Shown: positions 31,617 to 39,631, counted from the first letter of the stretch. The stretch is 64,000 nucleotides of DNA from BP-464 sp045805505 (GCA_045805505.1 JBJMLA010000072.1:124001-188000); one strand, 5' to 3'. The notes: generated from the letters alone by a model not told the origin. Numbers and translations: made by a program.

Positions 31617-32980
31617 GGGCGGCGGTGCTGATCGAGGGGGCGAGCGCAGGTCGCCTCGAGGAGCAGCTGCGGGCGCTCGGCATCGACGAGGTGCGGGTCG
31701 TGGCCCCGGCGTTCTCCGCGATCGCCGCGGCGGTGCGCGCTGCTCCGGCCGGCGACCTGGTGCTCGCCTCCGGAGACGTGTTCACGCAGGGCGAGGCGCT
31801 GGCGGGCGTGCTGGCCGACCCGCGGCTCGGCACCGCGGTGCTCAGCAGCCGCCAGGACCGCGGGCCGGGGTCGTTCCCGCTGCGCTCCGAGCGCGGCCGC
31901 GTGCTGTCGGCGGCCTCGGGCTTCCACACCATCGGGGCGCCGACGGAGTGGTTCCTCGGCGTCATCAAGGTCCGCGCGGACGATCGCACCGCACTGCTGG
32001 CCGCCGTCGACGAGCTCGCCGCCCTCGACCTGGGCGGCGACCCGATCGCGCTGCTGCTCGTCGGCCTCGTCCGCTCGGGCGTCCACGTCGGGCAGTCCGA
32101 TCTACGGGCGCTGTTCTGGGCGCGGCCGGCCGGGGCCGCGGCGCTCGAGCAGGCGCAGCGCGACGTCGAGGGCCACGACGAGGAGCGGGTCCTGCTGGAC
32201 TCCTCGGTCAAGGCGATCGACGGCTTCTTCACGACGTTCTTCGTCAGCCCCTACTCGAAGTACATCGCGCGCTGGTGCGCCCGTCGCGGTCTGACGCCCA
32301 ACCAGGTGACGAGCTTCTCGATGCTCCTGGGCGTGGTCGCGGCGGTTGGGTTCGCGACGGGGGAGCGCTGGGGGCTCGTCGCCGGTGCGGTGCTGCTGCA
32401 GCTGGCGTTCACGTTCGACTGCGTCGACGGCCAGCTCGCCCGCTTCACGCGGACGTTCACGCCGCTCGGGGCATGGCTGGACTCGACGTTCGATCGCGGC
32501 AAGGAGTGGGCGGTCTACGCCGGGCTGGCCATCGGCGCGGCTCACGCCGGCGATCCGGTCTGGACGCTGGCGGGCGCGGCGCTGACGCTCCAGGTCGTCC
32601 GCCACGGCTTCGACTTCGCGTTCGCCGCCACCGAGCACCAGAACTTCACGACCGTCTCCCAGCTCCCGCTCGACCAGGCCTTCGACGGCACCCCCGACCA
32701 TCGAGTGGACACTTCGCGGGCTCCCAGCCCTTCAACTGTCCACTCGACGGCGGCGGGAGGGGCGGCGGGGGTGCTGCGGCGATGGCGGCGCATCGACAAG
32801 GTGCCCGGGCTGATCTGGATCAAGCGGATGGTCGTGTTCCCGATCGGCGAGCGGTTCGCCGCGATCTCGCTCACCGCCGCGCTGTGGGACGCGCGCACCA
32901 CGTTCGTCGTGCTGCTGGCCTGGGGCGTCGTCGCCGCGCTCTACGGCCTGGCCGGACGCGTGCTGAGGTCGCTGCGATGA
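31613..32980 (+). CDS. CDP-alcohol phosphotransferase with N-terminal nucleotidyltransferase-like domain
   Basis: The 455-residue protein joins a degenerate nucleotidyltransferase-like domain (about 1-175) to a membrane CDP-alcohol phosphotransferase (about 195-455). The full motif is present: D269-D272-G273-A276-R277-G286-D290-D294. The layout recalls bifunctional inositol-1-P cytidylyltransferase/di-inositol-phosphate synthases, but the N-terminal domain lacks the GxGxRL..K signature, so it is probably inactive and the neighbour at 33516 supplies the activated alcohol. Residues ~362-385 are encoded by a palindromic insert of lower GC3. ATGA overlaps link it to both neighbours. Confidence 0.85.
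   Translation: MRAAVLIEGASAGRLEEQLRALGIDEVRVVAPAFSAIAAAVRAAPAGDLVLASGDVFTQGEALAGVLADPRLGTAVLSSRQDRGPGSFPLRSERGRVLSAASGFHTIGAPTEWFLGVIKVRADDRTALLAAVDELAALDLGGDPIALLLVGLVRSGVHVGQSDLRALFWARPAGAAALEQAQRDVEGHDEERVLLDSSVKAIDGFFTTFFVSPYSKYIARWCARRGLTPNQVTSFSMLLGVVAAVGFATGERWGLVAGAVLLQLAFTFDCVDGQLARFTRTFTPLGAWLDSTFDRGKEWAVYAGLAIGAAHAGDPVWTLAGAALTLQVVRHGFDFAFAATEHQNFTTVSQLPLDQAFDGTPDHRVDTSRAPSPSTVHSTAAGGAAGVLRRWRRIDKVPGLIWIKRMVVFPIGERFAAISLTAALWDARTTFVVLLAWGVVAALYGLAGRVLRSLR
32701..32747. repeat. Palindromic insert inside a coding region
   Basis: TCGAGTGGACA and its exact complement TGTCCACTCGA (11 bp each) flank 25 bases. Codons across it have unusually many A/T third positions (CAT, CGA, ACT, GCT, CCT, TCA, ACT). 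The frame stays open, so it reads as a ~20-residue Ser/Thr/Pro-rich insert in a cytoplasmic loop of the phosphotransferase. Confidence 0.6.
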
Positions 32981-33519
32981 AGACGCTGCTGATCTATCGC
33001 GACGACGGCCCGCTCGCCAAGCTCCTCGGACGGGCGAACCCGGTCGCGCCGTCGCTCCTGCTCCTGCTCGCGGTGCTGCCGCTGGGCGTCGTGATCTGCC
33101 TCGGCGAGCGCGGCGACGCGGTCGTGGCCGCCGTCCTCGCCTGGCTCGTCCTTCTCGGCGGCCTGTCCCGTGGTGGGAACACCGAGGCAGACCGCTTCGC
33201 CTGGGCCATCCCGTCGCTGCTGCGCGCCGGCGAGTACGCGGCGCTGATCTGGCTGGCGCCCGCCGCCACGCTGGCCGTCCTGACCCCACTGGCGCTGCGC
33301 CATTACGACCTCGTCTACGCGCTGCGCTACCGCGGCGGGCCGCCCACGTCGCCCACCGGCGGCTGGGACGGAAGGCTTGTGATCGCGTTCGTCCTCTACG
33401 TGCTCGACGCCCTTCCGGGCGGGTTCTACGTCCTCGGCGGCATACTCGGGGCCCTGTTCCTCGCCGACACCGTGGCGAGCTGGACGCGAAACGACGACAC
33501 CCAAGGAGACGCCGCATGA
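32977..33519 (+). CDS. Small membrane protein of the polymer operon (DUF5941-like)
   Basis: The 180-residue protein starts with a hydrophilic segment (KTLLIYRDDGPLAKLLG) and has three or four membrane helices (about 23-42, 46-62, 75-100, 135-160). From memory it resembles DUF5941, a domain seen beside actinobacterial CDP-alcohol phosphotransferases, but this cannot be verified here. ATGA overlaps place it between the phosphotransferase and the cytidylyltransferase, so it probably assists the same step. Confidence 0.75.
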   Translation: MKTLLIYRDDGPLAKLLGRANPVAPSLLLLLAVLPLGVVICLGERGDAVVAAVLAWLVLLGGLSRGGNTEADRFAWAIPSLLRAGEYAALIWLAPAATLAVLTPLALRHYDLVYALRYRGGPPTSPTGGWDGRLVIAFVLYVLDALPGGFYVLGGILGALFLADTVASWTRNDDTQGDAA

Positions 33520-34250
33520 TCGGCATGGTCCTCGCGGCGGGCGCCGGGCGCCGCCTGCAACCCGACACCGACAACCTGCCCAAGACGCTGCTGCCGGTCG
33601 CCGGCGAGGACACGATCCTCGACATCGCGCTGCGCAACCTGGCGGGCGTCGGGCTCGACACCGTGGTCATCGTCACGGGCTTCGAGGCCGACAAGATCGA
33701 GGCCCGCAGGGACGACCTCGCGCGCCGTTACGGTCTGCAGATCGAGACGGTCTTCAACCCCAAGGCCGAGGAGTGGAACAACGCGTACTCGCTCTGGTAC
33801 GCCCGCGACTACTTCGACCAGGGCGTGCTGATGGTCAACGGCGACACCGTCCATCCGCAGAGCGTCGAGGAGTCCGTCCTCGCCGCCCGCGGCAACGACG
33901 ACCTGGTCATCGCCGTCGACGACGTCAAGTCCCTGGGCGAGGAGGAGATGAAGGTCCACCTCTCGCCCGCGGGCCACCTCGACCGCATCCACAAGACACT
34001 CGAGCCGTCGACCGCCGCCGGCGAGTACATCGGCGTGACGCTGATCGAGGCCCACGCCGGCGACGCGCTGGCCGACGCGCTCAAGACAACCTGGGAGACC
34101 GACCCCGGCCAGTACTACGAGGACGGCTTCCAGGAGCTGGCCAACCGCGGCGGCAAGATCCTCGCGGCGCCGATCGGCCCCGTGTCCTGGGTCGAGGTCG
34201 ACAACCACGAGGACCTCGCCAAGGCGCGGAAGATCGCGCCCACGTACTGA
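33516..34250 (+). CDS. Sugar/polyol-phosphate cytidylyltransferase (NTP transferase)
   Basis: The 244-residue enzyme has the Rossmann-like nucleotidyltransferase fold: AAGAGRRLQP (7-16), K23 in LPKTLLPV, D110 in MVNGDTVH for the metal, and WVEVDNHEDL at the end. NNAYSLWYA (88-96) resembles phosphocholine cytidylyltransferases (LicC type). It probably makes CDP-alcohol from an alcohol phosphate and CTP, feeding the phosphotransferases on either side. The next gene, a glycerol-1-phosphate dehydrogenase, suggests glycerol-1-phosphate as the substrate. Confidence 0.85.
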   Translation: MIGMVLAAGAGRRLQPDTDNLPKTLLPVAGEDTILDIALRNLAGVGLDTVVIVTGFEADKIEARRDDLARRYGLQIETVFNPKAEEWNNAYSLWYARDYFDQGVLMVNGDTVHPQSVEESVLAARGNDDLVIAVDDVKSLGEEEMKVHLSPAGHLDRIHKTLEPSTAAGEYIGVTLIEAHAGDALADALKTTWETDPGQYYEDGFQELANRGGKILAAPIGPVSWVEVDNHEDLAKARKIAPTY

Positions 34251-35314
34251 TGCCGCTGCTGACCCGCATGGTGGGGACGCCGCTGGCCGTCGAGATCCGG
34301 CCGGGGGCGATCGACGCCCTCGCGCCGCTGCTCGCCGACCGGCGGATCTCCAGCGGCGGGCACGTGGCGGTCGTCGTGGGGCCCGGGCTGGGCGAGGAGA
34401 TCGCCGGCAAGCTGGCCGGCCAGCTGCCGCAGGCCGAGATCAAGCACGTCGACGGCGGGTCGGTCGAGACCGCGATGGAGCTCGCGCGCGAGCTGCGGGC
34501 CGGCTTCTACGACGCGATCGTCGGCATCGGCGGCGGGCGCACGCTCGATACCGCCAAGTACGCGTCGTCGCTCAGCGGGCTGCCGCTCGTCGCGGTGGCC
34601 ACGTCGCTGGCCCACGACGGGATCGCGTCGCCGGTCTCCTCGCTCTACGAGGACTCGGGCCGCAAGACGTCGCTGGGCGTGCAGATGCCGATCGCCGTGG
34701 TGGTCGATCTGGACTACGTCCGGCGCAGCGCGCCCGAGATGCGCCGCGGGGGCGTGGGGGACACGCTCTCGAACCTGTCGGCGATCGCCGACTGGCGGCT
34801 GGCCGGGCGCGAGCGCGGCGAGGAGGTCGACGGCGTCGCCGTGACCTTCGCGCAGACCGCGGCCCTGGCCATCCTGCACCGCACCGACACGATCGACGAC
34901 GAGGACTTCCTCGGCGCGCTGGCCGACGCGCTCGTGCTCAGCGGGCTGGCCATGGCCACCGCCGGCTCGAGCCGTCCGTGCAGCGGCTCGGACCACGAGA
35001 TCGTCCACGCGATCGACCACCTCTACCCCGACGGCACGCCCAACCACGGCGAGCTCGCGGGCGCCGCGGCGCTGTTCTCGACCTGGCTGCGCGGGGACGA
35101 GAAGCTCGCCGGCGCCATCGACGCCTGCCTGCGTCATCACGGCATGCCGCGCCTGCCCGCCGACCTCGGGCTGACCGAGGAGCAGTTCGCGGCCGCCGTC
35201 CTCGAGGCGCCCAACACGCGCCCGGACCGCTACACGATCCTCGAGCACCTCGACCTCGGCGAGGAGGAGGTGCGCAGCCGTGTCGGCGCGTTCCTCGAGG
35301 CCTTCGGTCGCTGA
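34250..35314 (+). CDS. sn-Glycerol-1-phosphate dehydrogenase (AraM/EgsA-like)
   Basis: The 354-residue NAD(P)-dependent, metal-binding enzyme reduces dihydroxyacetone phosphate to sn-glycerol-1-phosphate in archaea and, as AraM, in some bacilli. Seen: GIGGGRTLDTAK (92-103), TSLAHDGIASP (118-128), a motif specific to this branch, and metal ligands D171, H249 (SGSDHEIVHA) and H266 (NHGE). The TGATG junction with the cytidylyltransferase gives a 1-bp overlap, a strong sign of shared function. Related dehydroquinate-synthase-like enzymes act on other polyol phosphates, so the exact substrate is inferred. Confidence 0.87.
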   Translation: MPLLTRMVGTPLAVEIRPGAIDALAPLLADRRISSGGHVAVVVGPGLGEEIAGKLAGQLPQAEIKHVDGGSVETAMELARELRAGFYDAIVGIGGGRTLDTAKYASSLSGLPLVAVATSLAHDGIASPVSSLYEDSGRKTSLGVQMPIAVVVDLDYVRRSAPEMRRGGVGDTLSNLSAIADWRLAGRERGEEVDGVAVTFAQTAALAILHRTDTIDDEDFLGALADALVLSGLAMATAGSSRPCSGSDHEIVHAIDHLYPDGTPNHGELAGAAALFSTWLRGDEKLAGAIDACLRHHGMPRLPADLGLTEEQFAAAVLEAPNTRPDRYTILEHLDLGEEEVRSRVGAFLEAFGR

Positions 35315-36020
35315 GCTCCGGGCGGCCACGCAGCCGCCGAGCATCTTCGAGCGCAACAGCGGCGAGCACTGGGCGGGCAGGCTCTACGTCCGCCGGATCT
35401 CGCCGTACGCGACGCGGCTGCTGCTCGGGCTGCACCCCAACACCGTCACGTGGCTGATGATCGGCGTGGGCGTCGCGGCCGGCGGCGTCCTGGCGGCGGG
35501 CGACGAGGTGTGGACGGCGCTCGTCGCCCTCGTGCTGATCCAGACGCAGATCCTGCTCGACTGCTCCGACGGCGAGGTCGCGCGCTGGAAGGGCATCTCG
35601 TCGCCCGTCGGCGTCTACCTCGATCGCCTCGGGCACTGGCTGACCGAGACCGCGCTGCCCATCGGGCTGGGTGTGGGCGCGGGCGAGCCGGTGCTCGGCC
35701 TGGTCGCCGCAGTCCTGCAGCTGATCATCAAGGGCGAGTCCGCGCTCGTCGCCGTCGCCCGGCACGAGACCGGCATGCCGAAGCTCGCCGACCGCGCCGA
35801 CGTCGTCGCCCCGCGCCCGTCGCTGCTGGCCGCCGCCCGCCGGCTCGCCGCCCGCGCGCCGTTCTACCGCGTGTTCGTCGCCGTCGAGTTCACGATCCTC
35901 ACCGTCATCGCGGCGCTGGCCGGCCTCACCGACGAGCTCCTGTGGGTTCTCGTCGGCGCCGGCGCCCTGACCGCCCTGCTGCGCCTCGTCGCGATCCTCA
36001 CCTCCGACCGCCTGCGATGA
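35280..36020 (+). CDS. CDP-alcohol phosphotransferase with altered catalytic motif
   Basis: The 246-residue membrane enzyme has the CDP-alcohol phosphotransferase motif D94-D97-G98-A101-R102-G111-D115, but the fourth Asp, usually the catalytic base, is H119 (LDRLGHW). Helices follow at about 124-145 and 175-240. It either uses His as base or has a different acceptor. GTG 35280 overlaps the dehydrogenase by 35 bp and gives an N-terminus with FERNSGEHWAGRLYVRR. Its end overlaps the next gene by ATGA. Confidence 0.86.
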   Translation: MSARSSRPSVAELRAATQPPSIFERNSGEHWAGRLYVRRISPYATRLLLGLHPNTVTWLMIGVGVAAGGVLAAGDEVWTALVALVLIQTQILLDCSDGEVARWKGISSPVGVYLDRLGHWLTETALPIGLGVGAGEPVLGLVAAVLQLIIKGESALVAVARHETGMPKLADRADVVAPRPSLLAAARRLAARAPFYRVFVAVEFTILTVIAALAGLTDELLWVLVGAGALTALLRLVAILTSDRLR

Positions 36021-36901
36021 CGTTCGGCTGCGTCGTCCTGACGCGCGGCGACCGTCCCGAGTTCCTCGCCGCGGCCCTGGCCTCGCTGCAGCGCCAGCGC
36101 GACGTCGAGCTCGACATCGTCGTCGTCGGCAACGGCTGGGATCCCACGGGCCTGCCACCGGGCGTCCGCGGCCACTTCGAGCCAGAGGACCGCGGCATCC
36201 CCGCCGGCCGCAACGCCGGCGTCCCGCACGTCACCGGAGACCTCCTCTTCTTCCTCGATGACGACGCCGTTCTCGTGGAGGACGACGCCCTGGCCTTTGT
36301 TGGGAACACGTTGGGGGTCAGACCCCTTTCTGAGGGTGGTCGAGGGTTGGTGGGGCTGGCCCAGCTACGCGTGGAGCCGAGCGAGGGCGAGGCGTATTCG
36401 CGCGACTGGGTGCCGCGGCTGCGGGTCGGGGACCGGCGCGAGGCCTCGGACGTGACGGTGGTCTGGGAGGGCGCGGTGGCGATCCGCCGCGACGTCTTCG
36501 AGCAGGTCGGGGGCTGGCCCGAGGAGTTCCGCTTCGTCCACGAGGGGGTCGACCTGGCCTGGCGCGTGCTCGATGCGGGCTACCGCGTGCGCTACGCCGC
36601 CGAGCGGTCGGTCACCCATCCGCCGCGCGGCCCGGCCGCCGAGCGCCACGGCTACTCGGTCCGCTACGCCGCGCGCAACCGCGTGTTCCTCGCGCGCCGC
36701 AACCTGCCGCTGCCGCTGGGCATCCTGTTCGTGGCGAGCTTCGCGCTGCGCACGCTGCCCGGCCTGCGCACCCGCGAGCTGCGCGCCGCCGCGCTCGACG
36801 GCTACCGGGCCGGGCTGCGCGAGTCCTGCGGCCCGCGCCGCCGGCTGCGCGCCCGCACGCTGTGGGCGATGACGCGCGCGGGCCGTCCGCCGGTCCTCTG
36901 A
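36017..36901 (+). CDS. Family 2 glycosyltransferase
   Basis: The 294-residue GT-A enzyme has CVVLTRGDRPEFLAAAL, RGIPAGRNAGV and the metal-binding FLDDDAVL, then a rhamnosyltransferase-like second half (VWEGAVAIRRDVFEQVGGWPE, EGVDLAWRVLDAGYRV). It probably adds a sugar to the polymer or its linkage unit. Residues ~95-114 (VGNTLGVRPLSEGGRGLVG) are encoded by a low-GC3 insert around GGGGTCAGACCCC. Confidence 0.9.
   Translation: MTFGCVVLTRGDRPEFLAAALASLQRQRDVELDIVVVGNGWDPTGLPPGVRGHFEPEDRGIPAGRNAGVPHVTGDLLFFLDDDAVLVEDDALAFVGNTLGVRPLSEGGRGLVGLAQLRVEPSEGEAYSRDWVPRLRVGDRREASDVTVVWEGAVAIRRDVFEQVGGWPEEFRFVHEGVDLAWRVLDAGYRVRYAAERSVTHPPRGPAAERHGYSVRYAARNRVFLARRNLPLPLGILFVASFALRTLPGLRTRELRAAALDGYRAGLRESCGPRRRLRARTLWAMTRAGRPPVL
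36295..36356. repeat. Low-GC3 insert with GGGGTCAGACCCC palindrome in a coding region
   Basis: The palindrome GGGGTC-A-GACCCC (36314-36326) lies in a ~60-bp stretch whose codons (TTT GTT ... AGA ... CTT TCT ... GGT GGT CGA) differ sharply from the rest of the gene. The frame is kept. The core resembles the GGGTCTGACCC units at 56818-56880. Confidence 0.55.
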
Positions 36902-36915
36902 CGCGGGCCCACCGC

Positions 36916-36921
36916 TAGCCT
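36916..36921 (+). promoter_or_regulatory. -10 box TAGCCT for the ABC exporter genes
   Basis: TAGCCT is followed after 7 bp by ATC 36929, the only place where the leaderless pattern and the open frame of the permease agree. Confidence 0.5.
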
Positions 36922-36928
36922 CCAGCGC

Positions 36929-37822
36929 ATCGCTGCGGAGACCTCGACACCCCCTGCCCGCGGGCAGAAAAGCCGCCGTCCCGACGAGTTCACCGCGGAG
37001 CGCCAGGTCTATGAGCCCCACCGCGTCGGGCTGCCGCCGATCGGCCCGTACCTGCGCGAGCTGTGGCGCCGCCGCGAGTTCGCCTTCGAGCTCGCGCGCA
37101 CCAACATGCGCTCGCAGCACCTCGACACGTTCTTCGGGCGCATGTGGCTGGTCCTCAACCCGCTGCTGCTGGCCGGCGTCTACTTCGTCCTGGTCGACAT
37201 CATCCGCAAGCGGCCGTCGCGCGGCTCGGACTTCCTCGCCCACCTCATCGCCGGCATCTTCGCCTACTACTTCGTCTCGGGATCGGTCCGCGAGGGCGCG
37301 CGCACCGTCACGCGCCGCGGACGGCTCGTGCTCAATACGGCGTTCCCGAGGTTGCTGCTGCCGATCTCGTCGGTCATCGGCCACTTCCTGCGCTTCCTGC
37401 CGACGCTGGCGATCTTCGCGGTCATCGACGTCGCGACCGGCCTGCCGATCACGGCGAACCTCCTGCTCGTGCTTCCGCTGATCCTCCTCTTCACGCTGGT
37501 CGCTGCCGGCCTGTCGATGTTCGTCTCGACGCTGCAGGTCTACTTCCGCGACCTCGCGCAGTTCCTGCCGTACATGCTGCGCCTGTGGCTGTACCTCTCT
37601 CCGATCCTCTACTTCGCTGACGAGATGCCGGAGAAGTACAAGATCTTCATCTGGCTGAACCCCATCGGCGCGCTGCTGACGGGGTGGTCGGACGTGCTCA
37701 TCGAAGGGAAGGCCCCCAGCGCGGCCGTGTGGGCCGTGGGCGCCGCCTGGGCGGTCGGCCTGGTCATCGTCGGCGGGCTGTTCTTCATGTCGAGGGAGCG
37801 CGACTTTGCCGTCCGCCTCTGA
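36929..37822 (+). CDS. ABC-2 type polysaccharide/teichoic acid export permease
   Basis: The 297-residue protein has the TagG/Wzm pattern: a cytoplasmic N-terminus with LPPIGPYLRELWRRREF, then about six helices and an ABC-2 core. With the ATPase encoded next it should export a lipid-linked polymer. The frame is open from 36902, but the first ATG is 37106, which would remove the conserved N-terminal amphipathic region. No ATG, GTG or TTG lies between. ATC 36929, 7 bp after TAGCCT, is proposed as start; 37106 is the fallback. Confidence 0.85.
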   Translation: MAAETSTPPARGQKSRRPDEFTAERQVYEPHRVGLPPIGPYLRELWRRREFAFELARTNMRSQHLDTFFGRMWLVLNPLLLAGVYFVLVDIIRKRPSRGSDFLAHLIAGIFAYYFVSGSVREGARTVTRRGRLVLNTAFPRLLLPISSVIGHFLRFLPTLAIFAVIDVATGLPITANLLLVLPLILLFTLVAAGLSMFVSTLQVYFRDLAQFLPYMLRLWLYLSPILYFADEMPEKYKIFIWLNPIGALLTGWSDVLIEGKAPSAAVWAVGAAWAVGLVIVGGLFFMSRERDFAVRL

Positions 37823-38579
37823 GTTCGCGATCCGCGTCGAGGACGTGTCGGTCACCTACCGCACGCCGCTCGATCGCAAGCCGACGCTCAAGGGCCGCCT
37901 GACGCGCCGCCAGACCAACGGCTACCGCGAGATCAAGGCGGTCAGGAACGTCAGCTTCGACGTGCCCAAGGGCGCGGTCATGGGCGTGATGGGGGCCAAC
38001 GGAGCGGGCAAGTCGACGCTGATGCGCACCGTCGCGGGCATCCTGCCGCCGGTCTCCGGCCGCATCGAGGTCGTCGGCCGCGTCAGCACGCTGCTGTCGC
38101 TCGGCGTCGGCTTCAACCGCGACCTCACCGGGCGCGAGAACGTGATGCTCGGCGGCCTCGCCGCCGGCCTCAACCGCGAGGTCCTCAAGGAGCGCTACGA
38201 CGAGATCGTCGCCTTCGCCGAGCTCGAGGAGTTCATGGACATGCCCATGCGCACCTACTCCTCCGGCATGTACGGCCGCCTCGGTTTCTCGGTCGCGGTC
38301 AACATGGAGCCCGACATCCTCATCATCGACGAGGCCCTGTCAGTCGGCGACGCGCGCTTCCGCCGCAAATCGTTCAAGAAGATGCGCCAGCTCTGCAAGC
38401 AGGACCGCACGATCGTCCTGGTCAGCCACTCGCTCGGCTCGATCGTCGACCTCGCCGACCAGGCCATCTGGCTCGACAAGGGCGAGCTGCGGATGCAGGG
38501 CGAGCCGCAGCAGGTCGTGGACTCCTACGCCGCGTTCCTCGGTGTCGAGGAGGACGCGGTGACGATGGACGACGTGTAG
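37806..38579 (+). CDS. ABC transporter ATPase for polysaccharide/teichoic acid export
   Basis: The 257-residue ATPase powers the permease just upstream. Walker A is GANGAGKST (63-71), the signature YSSGMYGRL (151-159), Walker B ILIIDEA (171-177) and the switch His H208. The N-terminal VSVTYRTPLDRKPTLKG matches TagH/Wzt-type proteins. No C-terminal carbohydrate-binding domain is present, so it is a TagH-like short form. The start is TTG 37806, overlapping the permease by 17 bp. Confidence 0.93.
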   Translation: MPSASEFAIRVEDVSVTYRTPLDRKPTLKGRLTRRQTNGYREIKAVRNVSFDVPKGAVMGVMGANGAGKSTLMRTVAGILPPVSGRIEVVGRVSTLLSLGVGFNRDLTGRENVMLGGLAAGLNREVLKERYDEIVAFAELEEFMDMPMRTYSSGMYGRLGFSVAVNMEPDILIIDEALSVGDARFRRKSFKKMRQLCKQDRTIVLVSHSLGSIVDLADQAIWLDKGELRMQGEPQQVVDSYAAFLGVEEDAVTMDDV

Positions 38580-38740
38580 AGCCCGTCAAAGAACTCCGGC
38601 GCACCCGTCGCGGCCGTGATCCCGACGCCGGGCGCCCGCCGATCCCTCGGAAATCCGTACGGATTCCCTTCGGAATCGTCGACCCCCCGGCTTGGGCCAC
38701 GACCACGACGGTCACACCGGGCCTTCTTCGACGGGCTCTA
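38577..38740. repeat. 164-bp unit with 17-bp terminal inverted repeats between convergent genes
   Basis: The ends 38577-38593 and 38724-38740 are inverted copies with one mismatch (TAGAGCCCGTCAAAGAA against TTCTTCGACGGGCTCTA). They include the stop codons of both flanking genes. Inside lie AATCCGTACGGATT (38652-38665), a perfect palindrome, and GATTCC-CTTC-GGAATC (38662-38677). It could be a bidirectional terminator or a small non-coding mobile element. The interior is less GC-rich than its neighbours and holds no convincing gene. Confidence 0.6.
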
Positions 38741-39631
38741 GACCCCGAGCTTCGTCAGCCGCCGGCCCAGGAACGGTGCGATCGTCGCGCCGTAGGTCGC
38801 GGTGATGTGCGTGTTGTCCTTGTGGACGAGCGCGCCCCCGATCACCGGGAAGCAGCGGGTGGCGTCGCAGAAGTACTTCGTCATGTCGACGAGCACGATG
38901 CGCCGCGAATGTGCGCGCCGCGCCGCGGCCGCCGCGGGATCGGCGTGCAGCACCGACGAGCGCGGCATCGCGCACTCCACGCCTGCGTCGAGCTCGGCGA
39001 TGATCGCCCGGTTCACGCACGCGCGCGTCGCCGAGCCGCTGCCCGGCGTGTCGCGGATGACCACGATGCGCGTGACGCTGCGCGGCAGGTTCTGCCACGC
39101 CCGCATGTAGCCGCGCTCCTGCGCCCGCAGGCCGCCGGCCGTGCGGACGCGGTGCTCGGAGACGAACACGGTGTCGACCTCGCGGTGGCGGGCCAGCCAG
39201 CGCGGGATCGTCCGCCGCCAGGCCAGGCAGTCGGGCAGCAGCCGCGGCGGCAGGATCGGCGCAACGGTCGAGTAGGGGCAGCCCGCCCGCGTGAGCGACG
39301 AGCCGTGCCAGCCGCGGGTCAGCGCCACCGGCCCCAGCGCCGCGCGCCAGTGGACGGCGTGGCTGTCGCCGATCAGCGCGACGTTGCGCGCGCCCTCGCC
39401 GCGCGGGCGCCCGAACGTGCAGACGAACGGCACGCCGAAGGCCACGGGCTCACACGGCGCGTTGGGCAGCTGCAGCGCCTGCGCCGGCGTCGGCGTGACC
39501 GTCGTGTCGAGCGCGGGGTTGCGACAGCCGGCGGCGGACGGGGCGCCGAAGCAGCGCGGGGTCGCCGCCGTGGCGGTCTGGGCGGTCAGGGCGACCAGGA
39601 CGAGCGGCAGCAGGCGCTTCAGGAGGAGCAC
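38738..39631 (-). CDS. Secreted stand-alone SGNH-domain protein (copy 3)
   Basis: The 297-residue paralog of the genes at 21324 and 22269 has a signal peptide (about 1-24), the shared CFGAPSAAGCRNPALDT, nucleophile block ALIGDSHAVHWR, IVVIRDTPGSG and the late HKDNTHIT. GTG 39631 gives a clean signal peptide and overlaps the upstream membrane gene by 13 bp. Its place beside the ABC exporter supports a role in O-acylation or de-acylation of the exported polymer. Confidence 0.85.
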   Translation of the reverse strand: MLLLKRLLPLVLVALTAQTATAATPRCFGAPSAAGCRNPALDTTVTPTPAQALQLPNAPCEPVAFGVPFVCTFGRPRGEGARNVALIGDSHAVHWRAALGPVALTRGWHGSSLTRAGCPYSTVAPILPPRLLPDCLAWRRTIPRWLARHREVDTVFVSEHRVRTAGGLRAQERGYMRAWQNLPRSVTRIVVIRDTPGSGSATRACVNRAIIAELDAGVECAMPRSSVLHADPAAAAARRAHSRRIVLVDMTKYFCDATRCFPVIGGALVHKDNTHITATYGATIAPFLGRRLTKLGV

